Source: DATFYM01 sp035315065
Lineage (GTDB): Bacteria; Acidobacteriota; Terriglobia; UBA7540
NCBI GenBank assembly: GCA_035315065.1
Contig: DATFYM010000111.1
Span: 1 to 64,000 of the forward strand
Reading direction: 5' to 3'
DNA length: 64,000 nt
Positions within the stretch are counted from its first letter, which is position 1; the number at the start of each line of letters is the position of its first letter. Of the stretch, positions 20,041 to 28,294 are shown one piece after another. The position numbers and the translations under genes are program-made. The notes under the pieces were generated by a model. The model made no database searches. It saw nothing but the letters and a program-made list of their open reading frames with translations, and had not been told where the DNA came from.

Positions 20041-20895
20041 ATGGGTCGCATGCGCGCTCGGCCCGAAGTCAGCTTGGTGGTCCTCCTGCTTGTGGTTTCA
20101 GGCTGTGGTGGCGGGAGCATGAGCAGCGCTCCGTCGCCGCCGAGCGTCCCGCAGTGGACGCTGGTGTGGAGCGATGAGTTCAGCGGCCCCAACGGCTCGG
20201 CTCCCGATTCGACGAAGTGGGGTTACGACGTGGGCGGCAACGGTTGGGGCAACGACGAGCTCGAATACTACACCAGCCGGACCCAGAACGCGTACGTTCA
20301 GGACGGCAACCTGGTGATCCAGGCGCTGAAAGAAACTTACACCGGGTCCGACGGGGTGACGCGCAATTACACGTCGGCGCGCCTACTGACCGCCAACCTT
20401 TTCAGCCAGGCTTACGGGCGATTCGAAGCGCGCATCAAGACTCCCTACGGGCAAGGCATGTGGCCCGCCTTCTGGATGCTGGGCAACAATATCGGGCAGG
20501 TCGGCTGGCCGCAGTGCGGCGAAATCGATATCATGGAGAACATCGGCAAAGAACCCTCGATGATCCACGGCAGCATCCACGGCCCGGGCTACACCGGTGG
20601 GACTGGCGTTTCCAACTCCTACACGCTTCCCAGCGGCGCGCAGTTCGCCGACGACTTCCACGTTTTCGCCGTGGAGTGGGAGCCCAACGTTGTCCGCTTC
20701 TACGTCGACAGCAACCTCTACGCCACGGACACGGCTTCCAGCCTGCCCGCCGGCTCGACGTGGGCCTTCGACCATCCCTTTTTCATTATTCTTAACGTGG
20801 CCGTAGGCGGCGACTGGCCCGGAGCGCCGGACTCTACCACTGTCTTCCCGCAACAGATGCTGGTGGATTATGTCAGGGTTTATCAGAAGAAATGA
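20041..20895 (+). CDS. GH16 family endo-beta-glucanase, lipoprotein
   Basis: A 284-residue secreted glycoside hydrolase of family 16 (laminarinase-like). The N-terminus has a signal peptide ending in a lipobox (VVSGC), so it should be tethered to the membrane after export. The catalytic motif GEIDIMENIG places the nucleophile at Glu161 and the acid/base at Glu166. Flanking GH16 blocks (GWGNDELEYYT, MWPAFWMLG, FHVFAVEWEP, VGGDWPG, MLVDYVRVYQ) are complete. It probably cleaves beta-1,3 or mixed-linkage glucans. A good ribosome-binding site (cggaggtagtt) precedes ATG 20041. Both flanks are hairpin repeats, so it is likely transcribed alone. Confidence 0.9.
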   Translation: MGRMRARPEVSLVVLLLVVSGCGGGSMSSAPSPPSVPQWTLVWSDEFSGPNGSAPDSTKWGYDVGGNGWGNDELEYYTSRTQNAYVQDGNLVIQALKETYTGSDGVTRNYTSARLLTANLFSQAYGRFEARIKTPYGQGMWPAFWMLGNNIGQVGWPQCGEIDIMENIGKEPSMIHGSIHGPGYTGGTGVSNSYTLPSGAQFADDFHVFAVEWEPNVVRFYVDSNLYATDTASSLPAGSTWAFDHPFFIILNVAVGGDWPGAPDSTTVFPQQMLVDYVRVYQKK

Positions 20896-20983
20896 TGAAT
20901 GCTGAATATGCTGAATGATGAATGATGGAACTGAAAAAGCGGTTAAGCCGCCTTCAGTTCATCATTCAGCATTCATCGTTCAT
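20891..20983. repeat. Heptad inverted repeat after GH16 gene
   Basis: Arms of tgaatga/tgaatgc type at 20891-20935 and 20953-20983, with a small inner hairpin gcggttaagccgc in the loop. The 5' arm overlaps the GH16 stop codon. It could terminate transcription. Confidence 0.8.
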
Positions 20984-20994
20984 GATTGTCCTCC

Positions 20995-22026
20995 ATGCAC
21001 CCGCGTTCCATCCACGCTCCGACCCTCCGCTTCCGCCAAGGCGCTCCGAAGGGCCGTGCGCTCGCGGTCCTGGTTCTGGTGGCCCATTCTGTCACCACAG
21101 CGCAAGGGTTCGGCCTGCCCCTAATTCAATCCTCTGAAGCCCGGCCCCACGAGCTCAACCCGGCGCTTCAGCTTTATGCCGATCGCAGCCTGGTGACAGC
21201 CAGCGGAGACGAGCCCCAAGAGGCTCCTAAGACGTTCGTGGATATGAGTCCTGCTGAACTCGCCAAGGCGGTCCCCGAGCTGAAGCACCTGGAGCCCGCG
21301 GAGAATCAGGACCCTTTGCCGCAGATCTTGCAGCGCGTGGGAGCCGACGTGGGGGCTTTTTTCGATAATTTTCCCAATACCACTTGCACCGAGCGCGTTA
21401 CCTCCATGGTCGATACCGCGTTCGGGGCCGGCGCTTTTCATCACGATGACAAGTACAACTATCTGGCTTTGGCCCAAGCGGGCGCGAAGAAAGGCCGCCT
21501 CCGCGAGTTTCGAACCGACGATAAAGGTGCACTGGTGCAGCCCGATGCCCGAGAGACGGTCGTCACGGTCGGATTTGTCGCCATGTCTGTGCATTTCCAT
21601 CCTGACTATCAGCCTGACTCCCGCTTCCGCTACCTGGGGCGTGAAGCGATGGAAAGGCAGAACACCTACGTGGTCGCGTTTGCCCAGCGACCCGCTGTGG
21701 CACGGCAAGTGGCGCGCGTCCAGTTCCTCAGCCAGAGCGTAGCCATTTTCTTGCAGGGAGTGGCCTGGATCGATCCGGTGAGCTTCAGGATCCTGCGCCT
21801 GCGGACTGATATTCAACAACCTGAAGTGAACGTCGGCTTGCAGAAAGAGACCACCCAAGTCGTGTATTCCGAAGTGAGCTTCAGGCAAGGTGGCAAGACG
21901 TTGTGGCTGCCGCGTGAAGTCACCGTGACCGGGCAATTGAAGCAGTATCTCTTCCACAACCAGCACCGTTACTCGGACTACCGGCTCTTCGACGTCCAAG
22001 TCGACCAGAAGCACGACCACCCTTGA
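20995..22026 (+). CDS. Secreted protein of unknown function, acidobacterial type
   Basis: A 343-residue protein with a basic start and a hydrophobic segment (ALAVLVLVAHSVTTAQG) fitting a signal peptide, then a mature part without membrane segments. Composition and block pattern (a region around TTCTERVTSM, later a beta-rich half ending in HRYSDYRLFDV) recall outer-membrane lipid-binding or periplasmic proteins common in Acidobacteriota, but I cannot name a family. A TTG at 20986 would add three residues; ATG 20995 is preferred. The stop lies just before another repeat. Confidence 0.65.
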   Translation: MHPRSIHAPTLRFRQGAPKGRALAVLVLVAHSVTTAQGFGLPLIQSSEARPHELNPALQLYADRSLVTASGDEPQEAPKTFVDMSPAELAKAVPELKHLEPAENQDPLPQILQRVGADVGAFFDNFPNTTCTERVTSMVDTAFGAGAFHHDDKYNYLALAQAGAKKGRLREFRTDDKGALVQPDARETVVTVGFVAMSVHFHPDYQPDSRFRYLGREAMERQNTYVVAFAQRPAVARQVARVQFLSQSVAIFLQGVAWIDPVSFRILRLRTDIQQPEVNVGLQKETTQVVYSEVSFRQGGKTLWLPREVTVTGQLKQYLFHNQHRYSDYRLFDVQVDQKHDHP

Positions 22027-22033
22027 TCATGGG

Positions 22034-22112
22034 TAAGGGAGTCGGGGGTCGGGAGTCGGGATTCCGAGAGCCTACTCCTACGCCCTACCCACTACTCTTG
22101 ACTCCCTTCCGA
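22034..22112. repeat. Degenerate heptad inverted repeat
   Basis: A 5' arm of gtcggga words (22034-22061) and a pyrimidine-rich 3' arm (22087-22112) pair imperfectly. It separates two secreted-protein genes. Confidence 0.55.
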
Positions 22113-22167
22113 CTACGCGCCGGTTTTGGCGTATAGTGAAGGAAGGAACTCTTAGAGAGGACGATCG

Positions 22168-23988
22168 ATGGGTCAAGCTTCCCTGCGGGTCCGCGCTCGC
22201 GGCTTGGGTCGAGACCTTCTTTCCTGGGTGGCGCTTTCGGTTTGGTTGCTCTCCGCCGGCCCCGGCGCGACGCCGCAAAATCCCAACCCTCCCGAAGTCC
22301 AGGCCCACGAAGGCCAAAGCCAAGTCGTCAAACCGTCGTTCCAGCTTCGCGTCGAACGCAACTTGGTGACGGTGAGGGTGGTGGTGCGCGACGGCAAGGA
22401 CCGCCCGGTGGGCAGTCTTCGCCAAGAGGACTTCCGGTTGTTCGACGACGGCAAGGCCCAGGACATTTTGGGATTCACGGTCGAGACCGGCCAGCCCAAC
22501 CCGGCCCCGGAAGCTGTGCCTTCGGCGCCGGCGGGCAAAACCGCCGAGGTCCCACGCGCTCCTGCGAAAGCCGTCGCGCAGCGTTTTGTCATTGTCTTCT
22601 TTGACGATTACCACATGGAGGCGGAAGGAATCGACCGAACTCGTAATGCCGCGTGGCGCTACGTCACGACGGCGGTCCGGCCGCAAGACCGGGTGGCGAT
22701 CTTCACCGCGACCGGCAAGGACCAGATCGATTTCACCGAGGACCGGGAGAAACTCCATGACGCGCTGTTCAAGCTGGCGCCTCGACCGCACCCTCCGATG
22801 GGTTGCCCACAGATCGAGGAGTATCAGGCCTACCTGATCGACCGAAGGCGCGACACCGAAGCCTTTGACATTGCGTTCTCGGAAGCCTACCACTGTGATT
22901 GCGAAGTCCTGGATAACAAGACTCCCAGTTGCGCGCGCGAGGTAACAGATCGGGTGCAGGGCGAGTCTGCCCAGATTTGGAGCGTGGCAGATGCGCAATC
23001 ACAGAATGCTCTGCAAGGGATCGAGATTGCCGTTCGCCGCCTGGCTGCCATGCCGGGTCAGCGCAGTGTGGTGCTGGTTTCTCCGGGATTCTTGACCGAG
23101 ACACAAGCGGACAAAATAGACGCCATCACTAACCGCGCTTTGCAACAGGAAGTCGTCATTAGTGCGATCGACGCCACAGGGCTGGCCGCACGCAGCCCGC
23201 ACATATTTTATAACATGGCTCGTGCGGACCTGGACTCCGCAAAGACCAGGATGGAAAACATGGGCACCGTCGCGTCCGGCGATGTGATGGCTAATTTGAG
23301 CGCGGGTACGGGCGGCGTCTTTTTCCACAACAGCAACGATTTTAACGATGGCTTTCGGCAAGCGGCGGCCGTTCCTGAGGTCTTCTATGTGCTGACTTTT
23401 TCCCCGCCGAACATCAAGCTGGACGGAAAATTCCATTCGCTTAAAGTGACGCTCAACCGTCGCGAGCCTCTCACCGTCCAGGCGCGGCGCGGGTATTTTG
23501 CCTCCGCGACGGCGCTGGCCGGGCAGGCTTCCAGCCAGGACGAACTAGAGAAAGCTGTGTTCTCGCAGGAGGAATTCCACGGGCTGCCGGCGGAAGTGAC
23601 CGCCCAGGTGGAGAAAACGGGCGACAGCGGGTCCAAGCTCACAGTGATGATTCATGTCGACGTCCGCCAACTGCAATTCCGTAAGGAAGCAGACCGCAGT
23701 GTTGACAAGCTGATTTTCCACACCACGCTCTTCGATCGCGACGGGAAGTACGTCGCCGCCAAGGAGGCGTCGCTCGATCTTCATCTGAAAGACGCAACCC
23801 TGGAGAAGTTCGTCCAGTCCGGCCTCAATGCCAAGACCAGCTTTCAGGTGGCGCCGGGCACGTATCGGGTCCGCGAGGTGGTGCGGGATACCGAGTCGAG
23901 CGGAACGTCGGCGCTGAACTGCGTCGTGGAGGTACCGGGCCCGCCGTCGCAGGAGGGAGATGGCAAACCATCACCTCGGATCGAGTGA
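22168..23988 (+). CDS. VWFA-related acidobacterial secreted protein
   Basis: A 606-residue protein of the VWFA-related family known almost only from Acidobacteriota. The N-terminus has a signal-peptide-like hydrophobic run. The conserved opening block (FQLRVERNLVTVRVVVRDGK, then LRQEDFRLFDDGK) is at about 50-95. The VWA domain follows with VIVFFDDYHM as a metal-site variant. A serine-rich C-terminal beta domain ends the protein. It is presumed exported; function unknown, possibly adhesion or protein interaction. The stop codon lies within the 5' arm of the next hairpin. The start is ATG 22168 with agagaggacgatcg upstream. Confidence 0.85.
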   Translation: MGQASLRVRARGLGRDLLSWVALSVWLLSAGPGATPQNPNPPEVQAHEGQSQVVKPSFQLRVERNLVTVRVVVRDGKDRPVGSLRQEDFRLFDDGKAQDILGFTVETGQPNPAPEAVPSAPAGKTAEVPRAPAKAVAQRFVIVFFDDYHMEAEGIDRTRNAAWRYVTTAVRPQDRVAIFTATGKDQIDFTEDREKLHDALFKLAPRPHPPMGCPQIEEYQAYLIDRRRDTEAFDIAFSEAYHCDCEVLDNKTPSCAREVTDRVQGESAQIWSVADAQSQNALQGIEIAVRRLAAMPGQRSVVLVSPGFLTETQADKIDAITNRALQQEVVISAIDATGLAARSPHIFYNMARADLDSAKTRMENMGTVASGDVMANLSAGTGGVFFHNSNDFNDGFRQAAAVPEVFYVLTFSPPNIKLDGKFHSLKVTLNRREPLTVQARRGYFASATALAGQASSQDELEKAVFSQEEFHGLPAEVTAQVEKTGDSGSKLTVMIHVDVRQLQFRKEADRSVDKLIFHTTLFDRDGKYVAAKEASLDLHLKDATLEKFVQSGLNAKTSFQVAPGTYRVREVVRDTESSGTSALNCVVEVPGPPSQEGDGKPSPRIE

Positions 23989-24102
23989 ATGGTGATTGAG
24001 TGATCGGGTGATTGGGTGATTGAAAAGAAGCGCTCAGCCGTGGGACTAGCTTTCTTCAATCACGCAATCACCCAGTCACCCGATCACTCAATCGCCATTC
24101 AC
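23985..24102. repeat. Octad inverted repeat with gtgattgg words
   Basis: 5' arm 23985-24031 and 3' arm 24049-24102 are almost perfectly complementary; the 3' arm carries one extra 8-base unit. The 5' arm contains the stop codon of the VWFA gene. The same word family recurs at 29931-30071, six kilobases away. Confidence 0.9.
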
Positions 24103-24203
24103 AATTCACCATTTACCCCCGCTTGCTTGCACAAGTCCCCAGCGGGTTGTAGACTGAAACTTGAATCAACAACCAGAAGTCATGCAGCGAAGGAGTGAGA
24201 GTC

Positions 24204-25598
24204 ATGTTGCCTCCAATCCGTAACGAATGGGTGAAGAAGCGCACTGGACCCGTGGTGACGCAGATGCACTACGCGCGGCAGGGCATCACTACGGAAGAAA
24301 TGGAGTTTGTGGCCCGGCGCGAAAAGCTGCCCGTGGAAACCGTTCGCTCGGAAGTGGCGCGCGGCCGCATGATTATCCCGGCCAACATTCGCCACGTCGA
24401 GTTGGAACCGATGGCTATCGGTATCGCCGCCCAGTGCAAGATCAACGCCAACATCGGCAATTCCGCCGTGACCTCCGACATTGACGGCGAGGTGGAGAAG
24501 CTGCGCACCGCCGTGAAATACGGCTCCGACACGGTGATGGACCTCTCCACCGGCGGCGACATTCCCCGCATCCGCGAGGCGATCCTGCGTTCCAGCCCCG
24601 TGCCCATCGGTACGGTGCCCATTTATGAGGCACTGTCGCGTGTGAGGGGCGTGAAAGACCTCTCCGCCGCGGTGATGCTGGAAGTGATCGAAGAGCAGGC
24701 CGAGCAAGGTGTCGATTACATGACCATCCATGCCGGCGTGCTGCGCGAGCACGTGCCGCTGGTGCGCAAGCGCGTCACCGGCATCGTGAGCCGCGGCGGT
24801 TCGATCCTGGCGCACTGGATGGTAGAGAACCACCAGCAGAACTTCCTTTACGAGCACTTCACGGACATTTGCAAGATCTTCCAGAAGTATGACGTGTCGT
24901 TCTCGCTGGGCGACGGCTTGCGGCCGGGCTCCATCGCCGACGCCAGCGACGACGCGCAGTTCGCCGAGCTCAAGACACTGGGCGAGCTCACGCGGAAAGC
25001 CTGGGAGTACGACGTGCAGGTGATGATCGAAGGTCCCGGCCACATCCCCATGGACCAGATCAAGCTGCAAGTGGACAAAGAAATGGAGCTGTGCTCCGAG
25101 GCCCCGTTCTATACCCTGGGCCCGCTGGTGACCGACATCGCTCCCGGCTATGACCATATTACTTCGGCCATCGGCGCGGCCATGATCGGCTGGCACGGCG
25201 CGTCCATGCTCTGCTACGTGACCCCCAAGGAACACCTGGGGTTGCCCAACAAGCAGGACGTCCATCAGGGCATCATCGCCTATAAGATCGCGGCTCACGC
25301 GGCGGACCTGGCGCGGCATCGTCCCGGCGCCCGCGACCGTGACGACGCGCTCAGCTACGCGCGCTTCCTCTTCGACTGGAACAAGCAGTTCGACCTGTCG
25401 CTCGATCCCGATACCGCGCGCGCCATGCACGACGAAACCCTCGCTGACAATTACTACAAAGACGCCAAGTACTGCTCCATGTGCGGTCCCAAGTTCTGCT
25501 CGATGAACATCACGCAGAATGTGGAGAAACATTTGGGACTGGACCAGGGCGAGCGGCAGGAGAAATTCGTCGAGCTGCTGGCCAAGGTCCAGGGGTGA
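24204..25598 (+). CDS. thiC: Phosphomethylpyrimidine synthase ThiC
   Basis: A 464-residue radical SAM enzyme that converts aminoimidazole ribotide to hydroxymethylpyrimidine phosphate in thiamine synthesis. The C-terminal [4Fe-4S] motif is Cys424-x2-Cys427-x4-Cys432 (CSMCGPKFC). Internal family blocks (NANIGNS, DLSTGGDI, EGPGHIPMDQI) are intact. The N-terminal extension of long ThiC forms is missing, as in many bacteria. ATG 24204 is chosen because gaaggag lies eight bases upstream; the frame also has a GTG at 24195. I see no TPP riboswitch in the leader, which is mostly hairpin repeat. The stop overlaps a GTG of the next frame. Confidence 0.95.
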   Translation: MLPPIRNEWVKKRTGPVVTQMHYARQGITTEEMEFVARREKLPVETVRSEVARGRMIIPANIRHVELEPMAIGIAAQCKINANIGNSAVTSDIDGEVEKLRTAVKYGSDTVMDLSTGGDIPRIREAILRSSPVPIGTVPIYEALSRVRGVKDLSAAVMLEVIEEQAEQGVDYMTIHAGVLREHVPLVRKRVTGIVSRGGSILAHWMVENHQQNFLYEHFTDICKIFQKYDVSFSLGDGLRPGSIADASDDAQFAELKTLGELTRKAWEYDVQVMIEGPGHIPMDQIKLQVDKEMELCSEAPFYTLGPLVTDIAPGYDHITSAIGAAMIGWHGASMLCYVTPKEHLGLPNKQDVHQGIIAYKIAAHAADLARHRPGARDRDDALSYARFLFDWNKQFDLSLDPDTARAMHDETLADNYYKDAKYCSMCGPKFCSMNITQNVEKHLGLDQGERQEKFVELLAKVQG

Positions 25599-25618
25599 CA
25601 AAAGTCGAAGGTTGGGCG

Positions 25619-25861
25619 ATGATCGACCTGAAGCACTCCCTTGTCATCGAAGCAACCGAGGACCCCAACTTCTTCGGCTTTTACTCTCCCGACCTTGAGG
25701 GCTTTACCGGCGTTGGCAACTCGATTGAGGATTGCCTTTACAAGGCTCGCTGGGGCGTGGAAGAACATATCGCGCTGCTACGCGAGCAGGGGCTGCCCGT
25801 GCCTCCGGCTACCAACGACCCGAAGGTAACAATTCAGAACGAGATGCCTATCCCTGCATGA
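25619..25861 (+). CDS. HicB-like antitoxin-fold protein
   Basis: An 80-residue protein with the HicB partial RNase H-like fold: LVIEATEDPNFFGFYSPDLE, then FTGVGNSIEDCLYKAR, ending in a short tail. A start at GTG 25595, overlapping the thiC stop, would add eight residues and couple the two genes. No HicA toxin is adjacent; instead its stop overlaps the start of a retropepsin-like gene (ATGA). Solo HicB-like proteins are common, so a toxin-antitoxin role is not established. Confidence 0.7.
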   Translation: MIDLKHSLVIEATEDPNFFGFYSPDLEGFTGVGNSIEDCLYKARWGVEEHIALLREQGLPVPPATNDPKVTIQNEMPIPA

Positions 25862-26358
25862 CTGTCTGGGGCGAACGGCATCGCGTCCGGTTGCTTACGA
25901 AAGAGAGGAAGGTCGCCAACGGCATGTTCGACGTGGAGGTGAAACTGGCAAGTCTGGCTGCTCCTGGGCGGACCGAGAATGTTTCGCTGCTGGTAGACAC
26001 GGGGGCGACATTGTCCTGGATTCCGCGGGACATTCTTGAAAGGCTTGGCGCCGTAGTTTATTCGCGCCTGCCGTTTACGCTTGCAGATGGGCGAACGCTG
26101 GAAAGGGACACCACGGCAGTGCTATTGACTATTGACGGAAGAAAGGCTGCCGTGCAGGTTGCATTTGGTGAGCTGGGCGAGGAAGCGGTCTTGGGGGCGA
26201 CGGAGCTGGAGGGTTTGCCTTCTGGTCGATCCAGTGGCGAAGAAACTGATCCCTCGCAACTTGCTTGCTCTCATCGGAGGTTCAAGAGCGTGAGAGAGAA
26301 TCGGACGGGCGATTCCATCGCCGCGATCTATACACGGCGACGCAAGTCCGGCATGTAG
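25858..26358 (+). CDS. Retropepsin-like aspartic protease, C-terminus frameshifted
   Basis: A clan AA retropepsin-like domain with Asp47-Thr48-Gly49 (LLVDTGATLSWIP), clearly related to the protein at 186. Alignment by eye suggests the ancestral start is ATG 25924, but ATG 25858 overlaps the HicB-like stop. After ELEG the frame runs into an unrelated basic tail. A one-base shift near 26211-26216 restores the family ending (LLVDPVAKKLIPRNLLAL) with a stop at 26291-26293. The copy is therefore probably a recent frameshift mutant or carries a sequencing indel. Confidence 0.7.
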   Translation: MTVWGERHRVRLLTKERKVANGMFDVEVKLASLAAPGRTENVSLLVDTGATLSWIPRDILERLGAVVYSRLPFTLADGRTLERDTTAVLLTIDGRKAAVQVAFGELGEEAVLGATELEGLPSGRSSGEETDPSQLACSHRRFKSVRENRTGDSIAAIYTRRRKSGM

Positions 26359-26436
26359 GGGTACGGCTTGCCGTACCCGCTTGGTTCGGTGGCGCACGAT
26401 GCAACAAAAGGGTACGGCAAGCCGCACGCCTACATG
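26352..26436. repeat. 27-base inverted repeat (REP/MITE-like)
   Basis: Arms 26352-26378 and 26410-26436 match at about 24 of 27 positions. Each arm itself contains the palindrome-like core gtacggcttgccgtac. The architecture differs from the heptad hairpins: no tandem words. It lies between the retropepsin-like gene and the metallo-beta-lactamase-fold gene. Confidence 0.8.
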
Positions 26437-26451
26437 CGAAAAGGGGGAAAA

Positions 26452-27519
26452 ATGTGCGACGTCAGCCGGCGGGAATTCTTGGCAAGTAGCGGGGGTTTCT
26501 TAAGCCTCGCCGCCGAGGCGAAGTTGCTGGATGGGCCGGCTCCGGCAATGACGCCCGAGGTCGGCAAGATCGACTTGGTCGCCCCAGATATCTATTTCCA
26601 CGAGGGGCAAGTGGCGGACAACGCGGACGCAGTCTGCAACAACGGCTGGATCATGTTCGAAGATTACGTGCTGGTGATCGATGCCAATTTCCCGGCCGGC
26701 GCAAAGCAGGTTATCGGCAAGATCCGTTCCCTGACGGACAAGCCGATCAGGTTTGCGCTCGACACCCACCACCACGGCGACCACGCTTACGGAAATCAGG
26801 TTTACGTGGAAAACGGCGCGGTGCCCGTCGCCCACACCGGCGTTATTGAGGAAATGAAACGGTACGAAACGGGCTACTACGACAGCAAACCGGGAGCCTG
26901 GGAAAATGCGGCAAAGGGCCGGGCCGACGTAAAGGCCAGCAAACTCAAGCCGCCGACAGTTCTGTACTCGGGAGAGCTGATCTTTGACGACGGCAAACAC
27001 CGCGTCGAGGTGATGAACCTCGGAGTGGCGCATACGCACGGGGATTCATTTGCCTGGCTCCCCAAAGAGAAGATCCTTTTTACGGGGGACGTCTGCGTCA
27101 ACGGGCCTTACAACTATGTGGGCGATGGGGACGTGGGCAAATGGGTGGAGACACTCGAGGCGGCCAAGAAACTCGGCGCGCAGATCGTTTGCACGGGACA
27201 CGGCCCGCGTTCCGTTGGAACGGTGTTGGACGATCAGCAGGCGTTTTTCAAGGCGTTGCGGGAACAGGTAGGCACGCTCATGGCCAGGATGGCGCCCGCG
27301 GAAGCAAAGGCTCAGATCGAGCCCATCCGGGCAGCACTGAAAGGAAATGCGCAAATTGCCCGCTTCGTCGGAGATCGCGGTGCCGGTTGGGATTCCTTCC
27401 CGGCGCAGGTCGAGAAGGTCTACCTGGAGATGACCGGGAACCAGCTTGCGGCGCTGATGCACGAACGGCATCTTGCTCGCCAAGTCCACGCCCGCTCCCA
27501 TGGCCTCACGCAAGCGTGA
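26452..27519 (+). CDS. Metallo-beta-lactamase-fold hydrolase
   Basis: A 355-residue protein beginning with a Tat-like motif (SRREFLASSGG) and then an MBL fold with the zinc motif HHHGDH at 106-111, a later His in VAHTHGDSF, an Asp in LFTGDVCVN and a His in CTGHG. The pattern matches quinoprotein-relay or SoxH-like MBL proteins rather than true beta-lactamases. It is probably exported to the periplasm folded; substrate unknown. The start ATG 26452 has aaaggggg just upstream; the open frame extends to 26368 through the inverted repeat, which is unlikely to be coding. Confidence 0.82.
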   Translation: MCDVSRREFLASSGGFLSLAAEAKLLDGPAPAMTPEVGKIDLVAPDIYFHEGQVADNADAVCNNGWIMFEDYVLVIDANFPAGAKQVIGKIRSLTDKPIRFALDTHHHGDHAYGNQVYVENGAVPVAHTGVIEEMKRYETGYYDSKPGAWENAAKGRADVKASKLKPPTVLYSGELIFDDGKHRVEVMNLGVAHTHGDSFAWLPKEKILFTGDVCVNGPYNYVGDGDVGKWVETLEAAKKLGAQIVCTGHGPRSVGTVLDDQQAFFKALREQVGTLMARMAPAEAKAQIEPIRAALKGNAQIARFVGDRGAGWDSFPAQVEKVYLEMTGNQLAALMHERHLARQVHARSHGLTQA

Positions 27520-27545
27520 AAGGGAAACGGCTGAGGTAAGAAATC

Positions 27546-27785
27546 ATGGCAAATGTTCTCGAGACGGAATTGAAGGCCTATGAGCACCACCGTGACAACC
27601 TTCTCTCGACGGCGGAGGGCAAGTTCGCTCTTGTACGCGGCGACGCGGTTGTGGGAGTATACGAATCAGAAATAGACGCAATATCAGAGGGTTACCGCCG
27701 GTTCGGGAATGTCCCGTTCCTAGTGAAGCAAATAGTGAGAATTGAGACTCCGCTAAACTTCGTTTCCGATCTCCTGGGAGTGTGA
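27546..27785 (+). CDS. Small protein paired with retropepsin-like gene
   Basis: A 79-residue acidic protein (LSTAEGKFALVRGDAVVG, then YRRFGNVPFLVKQI). Proteins of this pattern are often encoded directly upstream of retropepsin-like proteins, as here, with one base between the genes. The function is not known to me. The start at ATG 27546 is preceded by a weak gaggtaagaaatc. The tight spacing suggests the two act together. Confidence 0.7.
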   Translation: MANVLETELKAYEHHRDNLLSTAEGKFALVRGDAVVGVYESEIDAISEGYRRFGNVPFLVKQIVRIETPLNFVSDLLGV

Positions 27786-27786
27786 A

Positions 27787-28215
27787 TTGCCTTCTTTCAC
27801 CTCGTCAATTCCGAACCTCCAAGCGGTGGGACCGCTCATAGAACTTCAAGTTGCCGTCGGGAGCGCCCTCGAATCCACTTTCAAGGCGGGCGCTGAAGCG
27901 ATTCCTGGGCCGGTGAAGGCTCTCGCGATGATCGATACCGGCGCGAGCGTTAGCGTTCTCCGCCAGGGGTTGGCTGCTCAGCTGAGCCTCAATGCTATTG
28001 GGGTGAGTTACATTAACACTCCTTCATCGACCAACGTCCCTTGTTACCGCTATCTGGTGCGTTTCATTTTTCCCAACGAAGTGTTGGTCGAGACCAACGT
28101 GGTCGAAGCGCCTCTGCAGGGCCAGAACATCCAGTGCCTGATCGGCCGGGATGTCCTCGCGCACGGCGTACTGATCTATATCGGTGGCAGCAACCTATTC
28201 AGCCTCAGCTTATGA
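27787..28215 (+). CDS. Retropepsin-like aspartic protease
   Basis: A 142-residue single-domain retropepsin-like protein. The motif AMIDTGASVSVL places the Asp-Thr-Gly triad at 50-52, and the C-terminal block LIGRDVLAHG matches the Gly-Arg-Asp turn of this fold. The start is a TTG at 27787, supported by gggag six bases upstream; no in-frame ATG precedes the active site. It is intact, unlike the copy at 25858, and belongs to a different subtype that comes with the small partner protein at 27546. Confidence 0.75.
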   Translation: MPSFTSSIPNLQAVGPLIELQVAVGSALESTFKAGAEAIPGPVKALAMIDTGASVSVLRQGLAAQLSLNAIGVSYINTPSSTNVPCYRYLVRFIFPNEVLVETNVVEAPLQGQNIQCLIGRDVLAHGVLIYIGGSNLFSLSL

Positions 28216-28294
28216 CAAGCGCTTACAGCTCGGTCGGACTCGTTAGGTTCATTGGTCCCAAGCTTGGTAGTTGAGGCGAGGATTGATCGAATTA

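Noticed and set aside
24103..24203. TPP riboswitch before thiC
   Set aside because: The leader lacks recognisable CUGAGA and the other THI-box sequences, and most of it is hairpin repeat or short plain sequence.
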